From: Candidatus Villigracilis proximus
GTDB lineage: Bacteria > Chloroflexota > Anaerolineae > Anaerolineales > Villigracilaceae
Reading direction: 5' to 3'
NCBI GenBank assembly: GCA_016715195.1
Contig: JADKBB010000006.1
Coordinates: forward strand, 62,001-126,000
Length of the DNA: 64,000 bases
In this document: positions 16,747-25,898 of the stretch, in pieces
Numbering within the stretch: the first letter of the stretch is position 1
How the letters are laid out: the number at the start of each line of letters is the position of its first letter
Position numbers and translations under genes: made by a program
Notes under the pieces: generated by a model
Seen by the model: the letters and a program-made list of their open reading frames with translations, nothing else
What the model was told of the DNA's origin: nothing
The model's database searches: none

Positions 16747-18174
16747 CTACTTAATCCCTGCAACCTTCAAACCATCTTCCAAAATCGCCTTGACCTTATC
16801 CTTGTGACGGGTCTCGGTATACACACGCAGAATCGGCTCTGTGCCAGAAAAGCGGATTAACATCCAGCCGCCGTCTTCCATCTTGAACTGGAAACCATCC
16901 ACGGTGACGACTTCTGTTACTTTCAGTCCGCCGAGTGTGGCAGGATAGTTATCGCGGATGATCTTCTTGCGCGATTCGTGATCGCCGCTGAAGGGGCTGT
17001 CAATACGGTCGTAGAAATATTCACCGCCGACTTTCTCGAATAAGTCTTTGAGCAATTCAGTGGGTTTCTTACCGGTCTTGACCATGAAATCAAGCATATA
17101 CAAACCAGCCAGAATTCCATCGCGCTCAGGCACATTGCCACGGAAAGCATAGCCGCCGGATTCTTCGCCGCCGATCAGGGCGTTGGTCTCGGTCATTTTG
17201 GGTGCAACAAATTTGAATCCCACGCCTGTCTCATGCACAGGGACGTTATAGAGTTCGCCAAGTTTATTGAGCATATTGGTGGAGAAGGTCTTTCACAATC
17301 GCCGCGTTCGCCGCGCACTTCGAGCATGTAATAGGCGAGCAAACCAAACACGCGCAATTGATTAATGAATTCGCCATTCTCATCTCCAATACCACAGCGA
17401 TCTGCATCGCCATCGGTGATGAGCAATACGTCAGCTTTGTTGTCAACTGTAGCTTTCAAGCCCACATCAATATTGGGTTGAATCGGCTCCGGGCGTTTCA
17501 TCTCAGGGAAGGACGGATTGCGTACGTTGTGAATTTCGATCACGCGTGTCTTTCCGCCTGCCAATAGACGTGGGAACCAGCCCATGCCGTTGCCCCACAT
17601 GGTATCCACCATCACGGTCAAGCCGGCGTCTTTGATGGGCTGCAAGATCGATCAAGCCATCGCGGGTCAAATGTTCAATGTAAGGCGTGGCCGCGTCGAA
17701 TTTGACGATCTCACCAGCAGCGACGGCTTCCTTGTAATCTTTGCGTTTCACATCTTTGATGTCATCAGGGATTCCGCCTTCGATCTGCTGTAACCCTTCG
17801 GGGTCAATCGCGCCGCCCGTATCATTACGAACTTTGAATCCGTTGTCGGTGGGTGGGTTGTGACTGGCTGTGATGTTGATCGCGCCGGCAGCTTTCTTGT
17901 CCACAACCGCATAGGCAATGACGGGTGTGGGCGTGGCTTCCTGAGTTAGGTAAACCTTCAAGCCGTTGCCGGCCAACACTTCCGCAGTTGCCGCGGCGAA
18001 ATGCTCACTGCTGAAACGCATGTCATGGCCGACCACAACGAACTGTCCCTTTTTGCCCTGCGCCAGCATGTAATTTGCAAAGCCTTGCGCGCAACGACGC
18101 ACGTTGTCAAATGTGTAATCTTCTGCGATGACTCCGCGCCAACCATCTGTGCCGAATTTTATTTTTTGTGCCAT
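16747..18174 (-). CDS. Phosphoglucomutase/phosphomannomutase family (frameshifted)
   Basis: Alpha-D-phosphohexomutase that interconverts sugar 1- and 6-phosphates. The pieces join into about 475 residues: start MAQKIKFGTDGWRGVIAEDY, active-site serine loop TASHNPPTDNGFK, metal loop ITDGDADRCG, sugar loop GGEESGGYAFRG and phosphate loop RFSGTEPILRVY. The frame breaks near 17645 (an extra T before CAGCCC) and twice near 17295-17310 (an extra G and an extra A). Every motif is intact, so sequence error is more likely than decay. Family members split between glucose, mannose and glucosamine substrates; this one looks like the glucose/mannose type. Confidence 0.9.
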
Positions 18175-18272
18175 TGAATATTCTCCTGAAAAATGATGAC
18201 TGATGAGATTATACCCGTCACGGGTAAAAATATCATCCAAAAATTGAGCGCGCTTGAGCGTGTGGAAAAATG

Positions 18273-18298
18273 AAGGCGCCCTCATGTGAAGGCGCCTT
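18273..18298 (-). terminator. Intrinsic terminator upstream of the phosphohexomutase gene
   Basis: AAGGCGCC / GGCGCCTT stem with a ten-base loop, followed on the minus strand by CATTTTT. It would end transcripts coming from the P-loop kinase gene. Confidence 0.7.
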
Positions 18299-18464
18299 GT
18301 TTGCGTTTAATTGTATGCAGGAATTTCGCTGAATTTTAGTATCGCGTTTGAAATCTAGCATGATTCTGCACGAAACGAGGAGTCTGATTACCGGTTCAGG
18401 GCGCTCATGATGACTTGGTTTCTGAGAATGCTTTGTTAGGCGTTTTTAAGTTGCATAAGACTCC

Positions 18465-19001
18465 CTAAGCTCGAACATGGCGAAGGATTTCGTCCACGAC
18501 GCTGACAAGCGGCTGTGTTGCATCTATGACGATGCCGCCACTGGGTATGTCTTCTTTCGTTCGATGCAATCGCGCAATGAGTTCTTTTTCCTCTGGTTTT
18601 CCGCCCCAGTCAGTTGGGTCTCGTGCCACGCGCTCATCAATCCGCCGATACAATGTGTCAAGGTCGTCGACCTCAAGAACAAAAACGCCGTCCAATAAAT
18701 CTATGAATTTTGAAAAATTCCTCGAACCACCGCAGAAGAAAGAGATTGCTTTGCTGTGATCAGCGATCACGGATTTAACTTTGTCTATATCCCAAAGGTG
18801 ATGTTCCTGTTGCCATACGGCCCTGTCCCTCTCGCTCTCATGGACAGGTTCATTTACCGGTTCCCCTGTCTTTGGATTGCCCCAATATCTCAACTCCCGG
18901 TCACCGTGGAGGACGTGATAACCGCGCCGCTGCAATTCTTCAGCCACCGAGGTTTTGCCCGTGCCGGAGACTCCCTCAATAAGATAATTTCTCTTACCCA
19001 T
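18465..19001 (-). CDS. P-loop NTPase, small-molecule kinase-like
   Basis: 178-residue P-loop protein. The Walker A motif is GVSGTGKTS right after the N-terminus (MGKRNYLIEG), followed by HVLHGDRELRYWGNPKTGEP, FFCGGSRNF and YRRIDERVARDPTDWGGK, a layout like nucleotide or shikimate kinases. The phosphate acceptor is unknown. ATG at 19001 follows AAGGA. It sits alone in an island whose flanks are non-coding or decayed, so it was probably acquired. Confidence 0.75.
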   Translation of the reverse strand: MGKRNYLIEGVSGTGKTSVAEELQRRGYHVLHGDRELRYWGNPKTGEPVNEPVHESERDRAVWQQEHHLWDIDKVKSVIADHSKAISFFCGGSRNFSKFIDLLDGVFVLEVDDLDTLYRRIDERVARDPTDWGGKPEEKELIARLHRTKEDIPSGGIVIDATQPLVSVVDEILRHVRA

Positions 19002-19734
19002 TGTCCTTACCTCTTTGGTATGTTTGTTGGATGATTTGACATTAACGCTTGTCTCTTTGTGCAAGGGAACGCTTAACGGTTTGCGTTACCCGCGTGTGGG
19101 TGGGGCGGGGACTGGAGATGTCAGAAAACAGAAAATGAAAAGGCGTAAATCGCTTGAAATCCGCACGCGGGTGCGCGCCCAGCGTCGGGCGCATTGTTGC
19201 AAGAGCTTGAATCTATGACCTGATTTGTTATTATCCTGGATCCTTGTCCAAATGTTCAAAGATATTCCTCGAAATTGCGTTTATCATCTACTTTTTAAAT
19301 GAACAAAGTATGAAGCTTCAATACTCACAACCTCCAATCTCGCAAGTTACCCAAAAGTTTTACAATCAAAATAATCGCCCTTGGGTTGCAGAAATTTAAA
19401 CCTATCTTTGAAAAGGATGTCCTCAAGTTTGTTGATTGTCGAAAGATGCTTACTAACAAGTAATCGAATTGTTGATGGTAAAAACTTGAGGATATGCTAC
19501 TTTGTCGATTTCCTGAAACTCAATCCAGAATCCTCGTTTTAGCTGGGCTGAGCTTGAGAAATAAATTGAACGCGAAAATCAAGTTTCCTTGAAACTTTCT
19601 TCACAAGCCGTGAATTCCAAAATCAACTTGTTCCGCCCAATATCTAAATAGTGGGTCATTTGTGGAAGCAAAATGGAAAATATTTCAAGTTCCGCTTCAA
19701 TTAGTGCAACTGGAGTGAACTAGGCTTGAACATA
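19002..19734. other. Non-coding accessory stretch, no intact gene
   Basis: About 730 bases without a convincing gene. A GC-rich part holds the inverted repeat ACCCGCGTG (about 19089) / CACGCGGGT (about 19163). The rest is AT-rich with stop codons in all frames. It contains a 10-bp inverted repeat CCTCAAGTTT / AAACTTGAGG (about 19421 and 19485) and short minus-strand open pieces that resemble degraded coding sequence. The base composition differs from the flanks. Confidence 0.5.
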
Positions 19735-19884
19735 TCAAATGTTGACTAAACCGTCCCAATATTGCCGAAACTGCGGAAAGTTTTGAGTTTCCCATTTTGT
19801 TTTCATAATTAGATTTACAGGTGTCTTGTGCCCTAGCGCCCAACTATGTATTATACAGAAGTTTCTTATTGGGCTTCACTCCTG
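19735..19884 (-). pseudogene. Remnant of an integrase-core transposase C-terminus
   Basis: A short minus-strand frame reads HSWALGHKTPVNLIMKTKW then ETQNFPQFRQYWDGLVNI and stops. ALGHKTPVNL is like the tail of IS3/IS481-type integrase cores (LGYKTPAEV). Nothing intact lies upstream, so this is an old fragment. Confidence 0.45.
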
Positions 19885-19887
19885 CGT

Positions 19888-20937
19888 TTACGGAGTTGCC
19901 GTGGCTGTGGGCATGTCAAACGGTGTGGGAGTAAATGTCGCCAGCGCCTCAGGGGTAAAGGTCGCAAGGGATGTGGAGATCACAGTCGGTGTGGGCGTGG
20001 CTGTTAATTCGGCTGCGCCTTCGGGCAGGCTGTCCATTAGCAATTGCAGGGCAATGTCCACATCACCCACGGCGATGACCGGGAAAGCGGGCAGGTTGCC
20101 GAGTGCCAGGTCAAGGCGGGTCATTACTTGATTTAATCCATCTGTTTTGTATTCAGGGTTTTCAATTTGCACTTCTGCTAATAGATCACGTGCCGATTGC
20201 ACGTCAACTTTTGCGAGGCCAAAATTGCTTTGTGAAAGATACAATCGTGCGCGCGATAAAAATTCAACGGCGCGGGTAATTTTTATTTCACGCTGTAATT
20301 CCTGCACGAGTTTTTCGTTGCCGTTATTAAACTGGCTTTCGAGACTCGTTTGCATTTCGCCCAATTGCGCGATCATCGCTGTGTGTGATGCGATGGTCTT
20401 ATCCAATGCGTCCACACGGGTGGTCATTTCATCAAGCTGCGTTTGCAAAGATTCAACCTGCTGCGAAAGCTCCGAGATGCGCGCTGTGTTTCGTTCGACA
20501 GGCACGATCAATTTGTCGTTCAAGAACGGCAGGCCATAATACAACCCCGCGCCAATCCCGCCGATGACGATCGCGATTGCGATCAATCTGAACAAGGCTC
20601 TTATAAAATTGAGAAACGCCTGTCCCAAACGCGAAAAGAAGGATGGCTGCTCTTCGACAGATTCTTGTGCAGGCTTGCTCTTCTCAATATAAGCAGGCGG
20701 CGCCTCTTCCTCAACCGGAATCATGGCACTGTTTTCTGGAGCATTTTCCCCCGTTTCAGCAAAGGACTGCACTCGCGCGAGCAGGGTTTTGCCCATGCCT
20801 TTCACTTTCAGGCAATCTTCCACCGAGTCAAATGGGCGGGCTGAGACGAGGTTGCCTGCAATGTTGCGGGTAATGCCCGGGATTTTGGTCAGTGTGTCAA
20901 AGTCTGCTGTGTTGAGGAAGTTAAGGAAATCTGTCAT
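19888..20937 (-). CDS. Membrane-anchored helix-hairpin-helix protein with coiled coil and TPT tail
   Basis: 349 residues of unknown function. Residues 1-60 hold two helix-hairpin-helix turns (IPGITRNIAGNLVSA, VKGMGKTLLARVQSF), a fold that usually grips the DNA backbone. One membrane helix follows at about 115-138 (LFRLIAIAIVIGGIGAGLYYGL). Then come a coiled coil at about 150-215 (RISELSQQVESLQTQLDEM), a helical repeat region (AVEFLSRARLYLSQSNFGLAKVDVQSARDLL) and a Thr/Pro-rich tail. The DNA-binding-type domain would be inside and the rest outside. It starts just downstream of the GT39-like gene (gap 11 bases). Confidence 0.75.
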   Translation of the reverse strand: MTDFLNFLNTADFDTLTKIPGITRNIAGNLVSARPFDSVEDCLKVKGMGKTLLARVQSFAETGENAPENSAMIPVEEEAPPAYIEKSKPAQESVEEQPSFFSRLGQAFLNFIRALFRLIAIAIVIGGIGAGLYYGLPFLNDKLIVPVERNTARISELSQQVESLQTQLDEMTTRVDALDKTIASHTAMIAQLGEMQTSLESQFNNGNEKLVQELQREIKITRAVEFLSRARLYLSQSNFGLAKVDVQSARDLLAEVQIENPEYKTDGLNQVMTRLDLALGNLPAFPVIAVGDVDIALQLLMDSLPEGAAELTATPTPTVISTSLATFTPEALATFTPTPFDMPTATATP

Positions 20938-20948
20938 GTGGCCGCCTT

Positions 20949-22577
20949 TTATTTCAGAAAATTATTGAATATCTGTATCAGTTGTTGAATCAACTCAGGG
21001 TTGTATGTTTTGAACCTTGGTAAATTACTTGAGAATGTCAACAAAACACTCACGGCAATAGTATACGCCCAAAGACTGAAGCCTAGAATGGCAAAAGAAA
21101 ATTTTGCCGCGGGTTTGGTTTTCAGTAGGTCGAATCCGCTCCAGAGGCCGATCAAAGCTAGAAGCGCAAGAGCAGGGATCAGGTCCAGCAGGTAGCGCAT
21201 GGTGGTGTAGAAAAATAATTGGGTGGTGAGAAATATCAAAAGCGCGGAACCGGTCAACGAGGTGGAAATCCAGAATAGTGTCTTTTTTTTGCGAAGAATA
21301 GCGAGAATCAAAAATGGTGTGCCGATCAAAATGCCGGTGATGCTTTCTGCGAAGTAATAATAAATTCCGCGCTCTGATTCGTTGAATCCATCGGGCGGTG
21401 ACCAGAGTGTGGATTTGATCAAGGGGAAGGTGTCTTTGATTTCAAATGGGTTGAGCAGTGTTTTGTATAAATTGGGTGCGATGTAGGCGGGGGAAAAAGT
21501 TTGCCCGATGGTCTCGTGGATGTTGAAGCCTGTCAGTTGATATTGATACCCGAAGTCGGTGATGGAGCCGAAGCGCATGTAGTTGTATGAGGCGTAGCTG
21601 ATGCCGCCGAGTGCGAGCGGCAATGCCAGCGCGATGACAAATGCAACGGTTTGTGCGCGATGCGATTTGAAAGCCCAGATCAGTACGATCAGTGAAATGA
21701 ATGCAATCGGAATGAGCAAGATGGTGCGTGAGCCAATTGCGAACGTAAAGAATAGACCGGCCAATGTGAGGCGTGCGACGTTTGGTTTGTTGAAGGAGTT
21801 GAATAGGAAATATAACCCGCCGATAAAAAAGAATTGACCGGCAGCGACTGCGGCTTCGTAAATGCGCGGGTCGAGTAACACGAAGGGCAGCGGATTGATA
21901 AGACCAGCGAGCGCGATGCTTAATAAAATGATCCGGCGTGGGAGTTCTTGAAAATAAATTTTCCAGAGCGCGAGAATGATCAATGCGAGAAAGATAAAGG
22001 TGCCGGCGATAAAAAAGAAGGTGAGGATATTGTCGCCGATTTCATTTACATAAAAGAATTTAATGATGCTGAGCAGGAGTGCTGGAACCGGCCCCCAATA
22101 TAAATAATATTTGCCATCATAAAGAGTCGCATCCCATAATACGGGAATGCCTTCACGGTTGGCGGGTTCGTATGGATCTTCGAGCGCCAGCAGGGCGGGG
22201 TCTGGTTTTACTTCGAGTTCGAGTTGACCGTGACGAAACGCAGAGGCCATCAGGTCGTAGTAGTTTGTGGTCTTGGGCCAAACTGTCCACAGGCCGAGGC
22301 TGACCCACCAAATGTAGACAAGAATAATGAGGCCCACGGTGATGATGGATACCAAATAAAGCTGGCCCATTTTGGTGTGGACGAGTTGACCGAGAAAATT
22401 ATCTTCGCGATACAGCAGGGAAGCGGCGAGGATGAGAAGGCCAAGCAGGAAAATGGCATATCTTTTCGCACCCCAAACAGCATTATTGTCCACGCCGAGT
22501 TGGTTGGCAAAAAGCATGGCCGCCGAGATGATGAGTCCGAATGTGATGCCAGTGATGGGGAGCCAGTTTTTCTTCAT
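20949..22577 (-). CDS. Polytopic membrane protein, GT39-like glycosyltransferase
   Basis: 542 residues with about eleven membrane helices. The first large outside loop carries YYDLMASAFRHGQLELEVKPDPALLALEDPYEP and YDGKYYLYWGPVPALLL, as in GT-C fold polyprenyl-phosphate-sugar transferases. The family is inferred from topology and this loop, not from a signature I can fully verify. It is likely transcribed together with the HhH protein gene. Confidence 0.6.
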   Translation of the reverse strand: MKKNWLPITGITFGLIISAAMLFANQLGVDNNAVWGAKRYAIFLLGLLILAASLLYREDNFLGQLVHTKMGQLYLVSIITVGLIILVYIWWVSLGLWTVWPKTTNYYDLMASAFRHGQLELEVKPDPALLALEDPYEPANREGIPVLWDATLYDGKYYLYWGPVPALLLSIIKFFYVNEIGDNILTFFFIAGTFIFLALIILALWKIYFQELPRRIILLSIALAGLINPLPFVLLDPRIYEAAVAAGQFFFIGGLYFLFNSFNKPNVARLTLAGLFFTFAIGSRTILLIPIAFISLIVLIWAFKSHRAQTVAFVIALALPLALGGISYASYNYMRFGSITDFGYQYQLTGFNIHETIGQTFSPAYIAPNLYKTLLNPFEIKDTFPLIKSTLWSPPDGFNESERGIYYYFAESITGILIGTPFLILAILRKKKTLFWISTSLTGSALLIFLTTQLFFYTTMRYLLDLIPALALLALIGLWSGFDLLKTKPAAKFSFAILGFSLWAYTIAVSVLLTFSSNLPRFKTYNPELIQQLIQIFNNFLK

Positions 22578-22660
22578 TGGGTTTATTTTATCATTCAGGG
22601 AAAAGCAAGTGCCACAAAGGAAAAGCAGTTTTTCCCTGCGTGGTAATGTATAATGCGCCC

Positions 22661-23824
22661 ATGATTTACTTGGATTACGCCGCCACTACTCCCGTGGACA
22701 GCCGTGTTCTCGACGCGATGTTCCCATATTTTCGTGAATTCTTTGGGAACCCATCCTCAATCCACCGTTACGGACAGAAAGCCGAAAATGCGGTGGATGA
22801 TGCGCGCGAGAAAGTTGCAGCAGTGCTTCATTGCAGACCAGAGGAAATCCTCTTTACATCCTGTGGTTCTGAATCAGATAACCTCGCGCTTCGCGGGGCA
22901 GCACAAGCTGCACGTACCCAACGCAAAAGCCCGGGAGAAAAGTGGATCCTTACGGCTAGAAACGAGCACCACGCGGTTAGCAAAACAGCCATACAACTTG
23001 AAAAAGAATATGGCTTTCTGCTCGAATGGTTGGATCTGGACGAACGCGGCGCAGTGACGCCTGCCGCGCTCAGCAAGGCGGTTTGCAGCGATACGGTGCT
23101 TGCATCTGTGATGTATGCAAATAACGAGATCGGCACGATCAATCCCATTCAGGAACTCGCCAAAGTTGCGCGTAGCAACGATGTTGTTTTCCATACGGAT
23201 GCAGTTCAGGCTGCGGCGTATTTGGATGTGGACGTTGAAAAGCTGGGCGTGGATTTGATGTCGCTTGGCGGGCATAAATTCTATGGGCCGAAAGGGGTGG
23301 GGGCGTTGTACGTCCGCAAGGGGACGGGGCTTGTGCCGCATCTGACAGGCGGCGGGCAGGAGTTTGGTCTGCGGGCCGGGACTCAGAACGTGCCCTATAT
23401 TGTGGGCTTTGCCGAGGCGCTGCGGCTCGTTGCCGAAGAACGCGAGGCACGCAAGGCGCATGTCAAACCGATGCGCGATCAGATCATCGGACGTGTGCTC
23501 GAGGAGATTTCCGATTCCCAACTCACGGGACATCCCGAAAACCGCCTGCCGAATCACGCATCATTTGTATTCAAGGATGTGGATGGCAATCTGCTTTTGC
23601 AGATGCTCGATTCCGCGGGCTTCGCCTGCTCTTCAGGGTCTGCCTGCAAAACAGGCAACCCTGAACCGAGCGAGGTCATCACTTCGTTGGGACACTCTCG
23701 TGAGTGGGCATTGGGCTCTTTGCGAATTACTTTAGGTGCTGAATCCACACCTGAGCATGTGGATCAATTTTTGAAAGTTCTGCCTGAGTTGGTGGAAAAG
23801 ACGCGTAATTTAAACCACAGATAA
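22661..23824 (+). CDS. Cysteine desulfurase (NifS/IscS family)
   Basis: PLP enzyme that takes sulfur from cysteine for Fe-S cluster or thio-cofactor assembly. It has MIYLDYAATTPVDSRVLDAM at the start, the PLP-lysine motif SLGGHKFYGPKGVG, and the active-site loop FACSSGSACKTGNPEPS with the persulfide Cys. It is 387 residues, normal for the group. TATAAT at 22649-22654 lies six bases before the ATG, suggesting a leaderless mRNA. The last residues, NLNHR, are encoded by the left inverted repeat of the GxxExxY cassette, so the original stop has been replaced. Confidence 0.92.
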   Translation: MIYLDYAATTPVDSRVLDAMFPYFREFFGNPSSIHRYGQKAENAVDDAREKVAAVLHCRPEEILFTSCGSESDNLALRGAAQAARTQRKSPGEKWILTARNEHHAVSKTAIQLEKEYGFLLEWLDLDERGAVTPAALSKAVCSDTVLASVMYANNEIGTINPIQELAKVARSNDVVFHTDAVQAAAYLDVDVEKLGVDLMSLGGHKFYGPKGVGALYVRKGTGLVPHLTGGGQEFGLRAGTQNVPYIVGFAEALRLVAEEREARKAHVKPMRDQIIGRVLEEISDSQLTGHPENRLPNHASFVFKDVDGNLLLQMLDSAGFACSSGSACKTGNPEPSEVITSLGHSREWALGSLRITLGAESTPEHVDQFLKVLPELVEKTRNLNHR

Positions 23825-23832
23825 ACACGGAT
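23813..23832 (+). repeat. Left inverted repeat of the GxxExxY cassette
   Basis: AACCACAGATAAACACGGAT, 20 bases, overlaps the stop codon of the cysteine desulfurase gene. It matches the reverse complement of 24293-24312 at 19 of 20 positions. Confidence 0.85.
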
Positions 23833-23865
23833 CAACACTGATGTTTTGATGAAAGGATGGGGAAG

Positions 23866-24265
23866 ATGCCTTCGCCTGATGTGAATTTAATTACTCAAAA
23901 AATTATTGGTTGTGCTTATGATGTAAGCAATACACTTGGCAGGCTTTGTTGAGAAAGTTTATGAGAATGCGCTTGTTCACCGTATTCGTAAATCGACCGG
24001 CCTGTCAGTGGCACAACAACACCCGATTAAAGTGGTTTATGATGAGATTATTGTTGGTGAGTTCTTTGCCGACTTGTTAGTGGACGGAAGAGTATTGGTT
24101 GAATTAAAAGCAGTTTCAATGTTGACAAACGATCACACCGCCCAGGCTTTGAATTATTTACGGGCAACTGGTTTTGAAATTTGTTTGCTCATTAATTTCG
24201 GAAGAACAAAAGTTGAAATAAAAAGACTTCGACCCTACACCGACTGGAAAGAGAAAAAGCTCTGA
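23866..24265 (+). CDS. GxxExxY protein (PD-(D/E)XK-like), one frameshift
   Basis: About 132-residue member of the GxxExxY family, a small nuclease-fold group of unknown role. It starts MPSPDVNLITQKIIGCAYDV. The frame breaks near 23940, where CTTGGCAGGC lacks two bases relative to the expected LGAGFVEKVYENAL. It then runs on to EFFADLLVDGRVLVELKAV, where the acidic D...ELK residues match a PD-(D/E)XK site. It is flanked by 20-bp inverted repeats of the ACCACAGATAAACAC type and behaves like a mobile cassette. Confidence 0.85.
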
Positions 24266-24292
24266 ATTGTTTTCATCAAGTCTATCCCTTTC

Positions 24293-24312
24293 ATCTGTGT
24301 TTATCTGTGGTT
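24293..24312 (-). repeat. Right inverted repeat of the GxxExxY cassette
   Basis: ATCTGTGTTTATCTGTGGTT, complementary to the left repeat with a single mismatch. It ends nine bases before the start of the baseplate-J-like gene. Confidence 0.85.
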
Positions 24313-24320
24313 AATTAAAT

Positions 24321-25803
24321 TTGAAAACCCAAATCATCACCCTCGAATCTCACGATGACCTCATCTCAGTCCGCGATAAATTATCGTGGGCGAAGACGCC
24401 GCGCATTTTGCTGGTCTGGCCGAAGTATGAGAAGGTCACCTTGCGTGTTTTGGATTTGAAAGTTTTACAGCGTCACGCGGATTCACTCGGCGCTCAGCTG
24501 GGACTCGTCACCCGCCGCGCCAATGTAAGACGTGACGCCGAATCGCTTGGCCTTCCGGTCTTCATCTCGACCACAGCGGCTCAACGCGAACTGTGGCCTG
24601 ATTCTGCTCCGAGGAGCAGGCGCATCCCGAAAGTGCCCCGCCGTGACCTGCGGCAGATCCGCGATGACGTGTACCCGAAGGAAGCTCGCTGGCGCACTTC
24701 GTTGCTCGGCCGGGTGCTGACTTTCACAGCGGGGGTAATTGCCGTTTTAGCAGTAGCAGGCATCTTCGTCCCGCGTGCTGCGCTGACTTTACATCCCGAA
24801 GCACGGACTCAAAGCATCATCATCCCGGTCGCAGCCAGTGAGTCGACTGAGTCTGTATCGGTCACTGGTGTGATCCCGGCACAGAGCATATCGGTCACGG
24901 TTGAAGCGGAGCAGTCGCTTGCCATCACCAACGAAATTTCTGTGCCGAAATCAAAGGCCAAAGGAATTGCGCGTTTTACAAATCTCAGTCAAAGCGAAGT
25001 GGAAATTCCCGCAGGCACTTTGATCGCAACGGAAACCTCCACCAGATTTATCACCTTGAATGATACGCGCCTGCCGGCGAAGATCGACCAGTTTGTAGAT
25101 GTGCAGATCGAAGCGTTGGAAGCGGGCGTGCAGGGCAATGTGCCAGCGGACAAGATCACCATCATCGAAGGCGGACTCGGACTTTCGATTTCGGTTACGA
25201 ATCCCAATCCGCTGAAAGGCGGCACGAACACACAGTTGATCGGCGCCAGTGAGGAAGACCGCGCCGAACTGCGTGATGTGGTTATGGATAATTTGCGCCG
25301 CGATGCTGAGACAAAACTGCGCGCACAGATCGCTCCCGCTGACCTTTTGCTGATGGATACTTTTGAGATCGTGCAGATCAGCGAAGAGACATTTTCACCG
25401 GCGGCCAACCAGCCCGGAAATTCACTCACCTTGAAAATGAAAGTTGATTTTTCAGTCCGCTATGTTGCCGATGATGATCTGCGCCAGCTTTCGCTTTCCA
25501 CATTGAATGCAACTGCCGAAAGCGGATTCGAGTCTACGGCTGTGCCTGTTTATAAAGTCATCACCGACCCATCAACTGATAACTCAGGCATTAGTCATTT
25601 TGAATTGGAAGTAACGCGCACCTTGCTTCGTCAGGTGGATGAAATGCAAGTCTTCTCCATCATCCGCGGACAGGAACCGCAGGCTGTTCAAAGTCAACTG
25701 GTTTCAAGTTTGGCGTTACGTCAGCAGCCAGAAATGACCATTACCCCGCCTGGTGGCCGTGGCTGCCATTGATCCGTTTAATATTTCGGTGGAAGTGAAA
25801 TAA
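24321..25803 (+). CDS. Baseplate J-like domain membrane protein (frameshifts at the 3' end)
   Basis: About 494 residues; unknown role. Residues 1-100 form a soluble alpha/beta part (VRDKLSWAKTPRILLVWPKY). One membrane helix lies at about 130-152, followed by an outside region with the baseplate J/gp47-like fold (FTNLSQSEVEIPAGTLIATE, VQIEALEAGVQGNVPADKI). TTG at 24321 is the likely start. Near 25750-25775 two 1-base indels hide the natural C-terminus PPWWPWLPLIPFNISVEVK, which ends at 25803. It is not near phage genes; it sits with ruvX and mltG, which suggests an envelope role. Confidence 0.7.
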
Positions 25804-25813
25804 ACTGATTACC

Positions 25814-25877
25814 AGACTTCGGAAGTCTTTTTAGATTCATTAAGGTTAAGAGGCTTCATGAAAGACTTCCGAAGTCT
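25814..25877. repeat. 64-bp palindromic element, copy 1
   Basis: AGACTTCGGAAGTCT, 34 inner bases, then AGACTTCCGAAGTCT. Each 15-mer is itself a palindrome and the two are inverted copies of each other. It lies between the baseplate-J-like gene and the ruvX ribosome binding site. Confidence 0.9.
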
Positions 25878-25898
25878 TTCATGAATTTTGGAGAACAA

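Noticed and set aside
18435..19100. Integron attC-like bases (GCCTAAC near 18435 and GTTAAGC near 19070 on the minus strand) flanking the P-loop kinase gene
   Set aside because: No matching partner core sites at attC distance and no second cassette or integrase; isolated 7-mers arise by chance.
22577..22660. Longer cysteine desulfurase starting at 22577
   Set aside because: The added 28 residues run through the promoter region and do not resemble the family; MIYLDYAATTP is the normal start.
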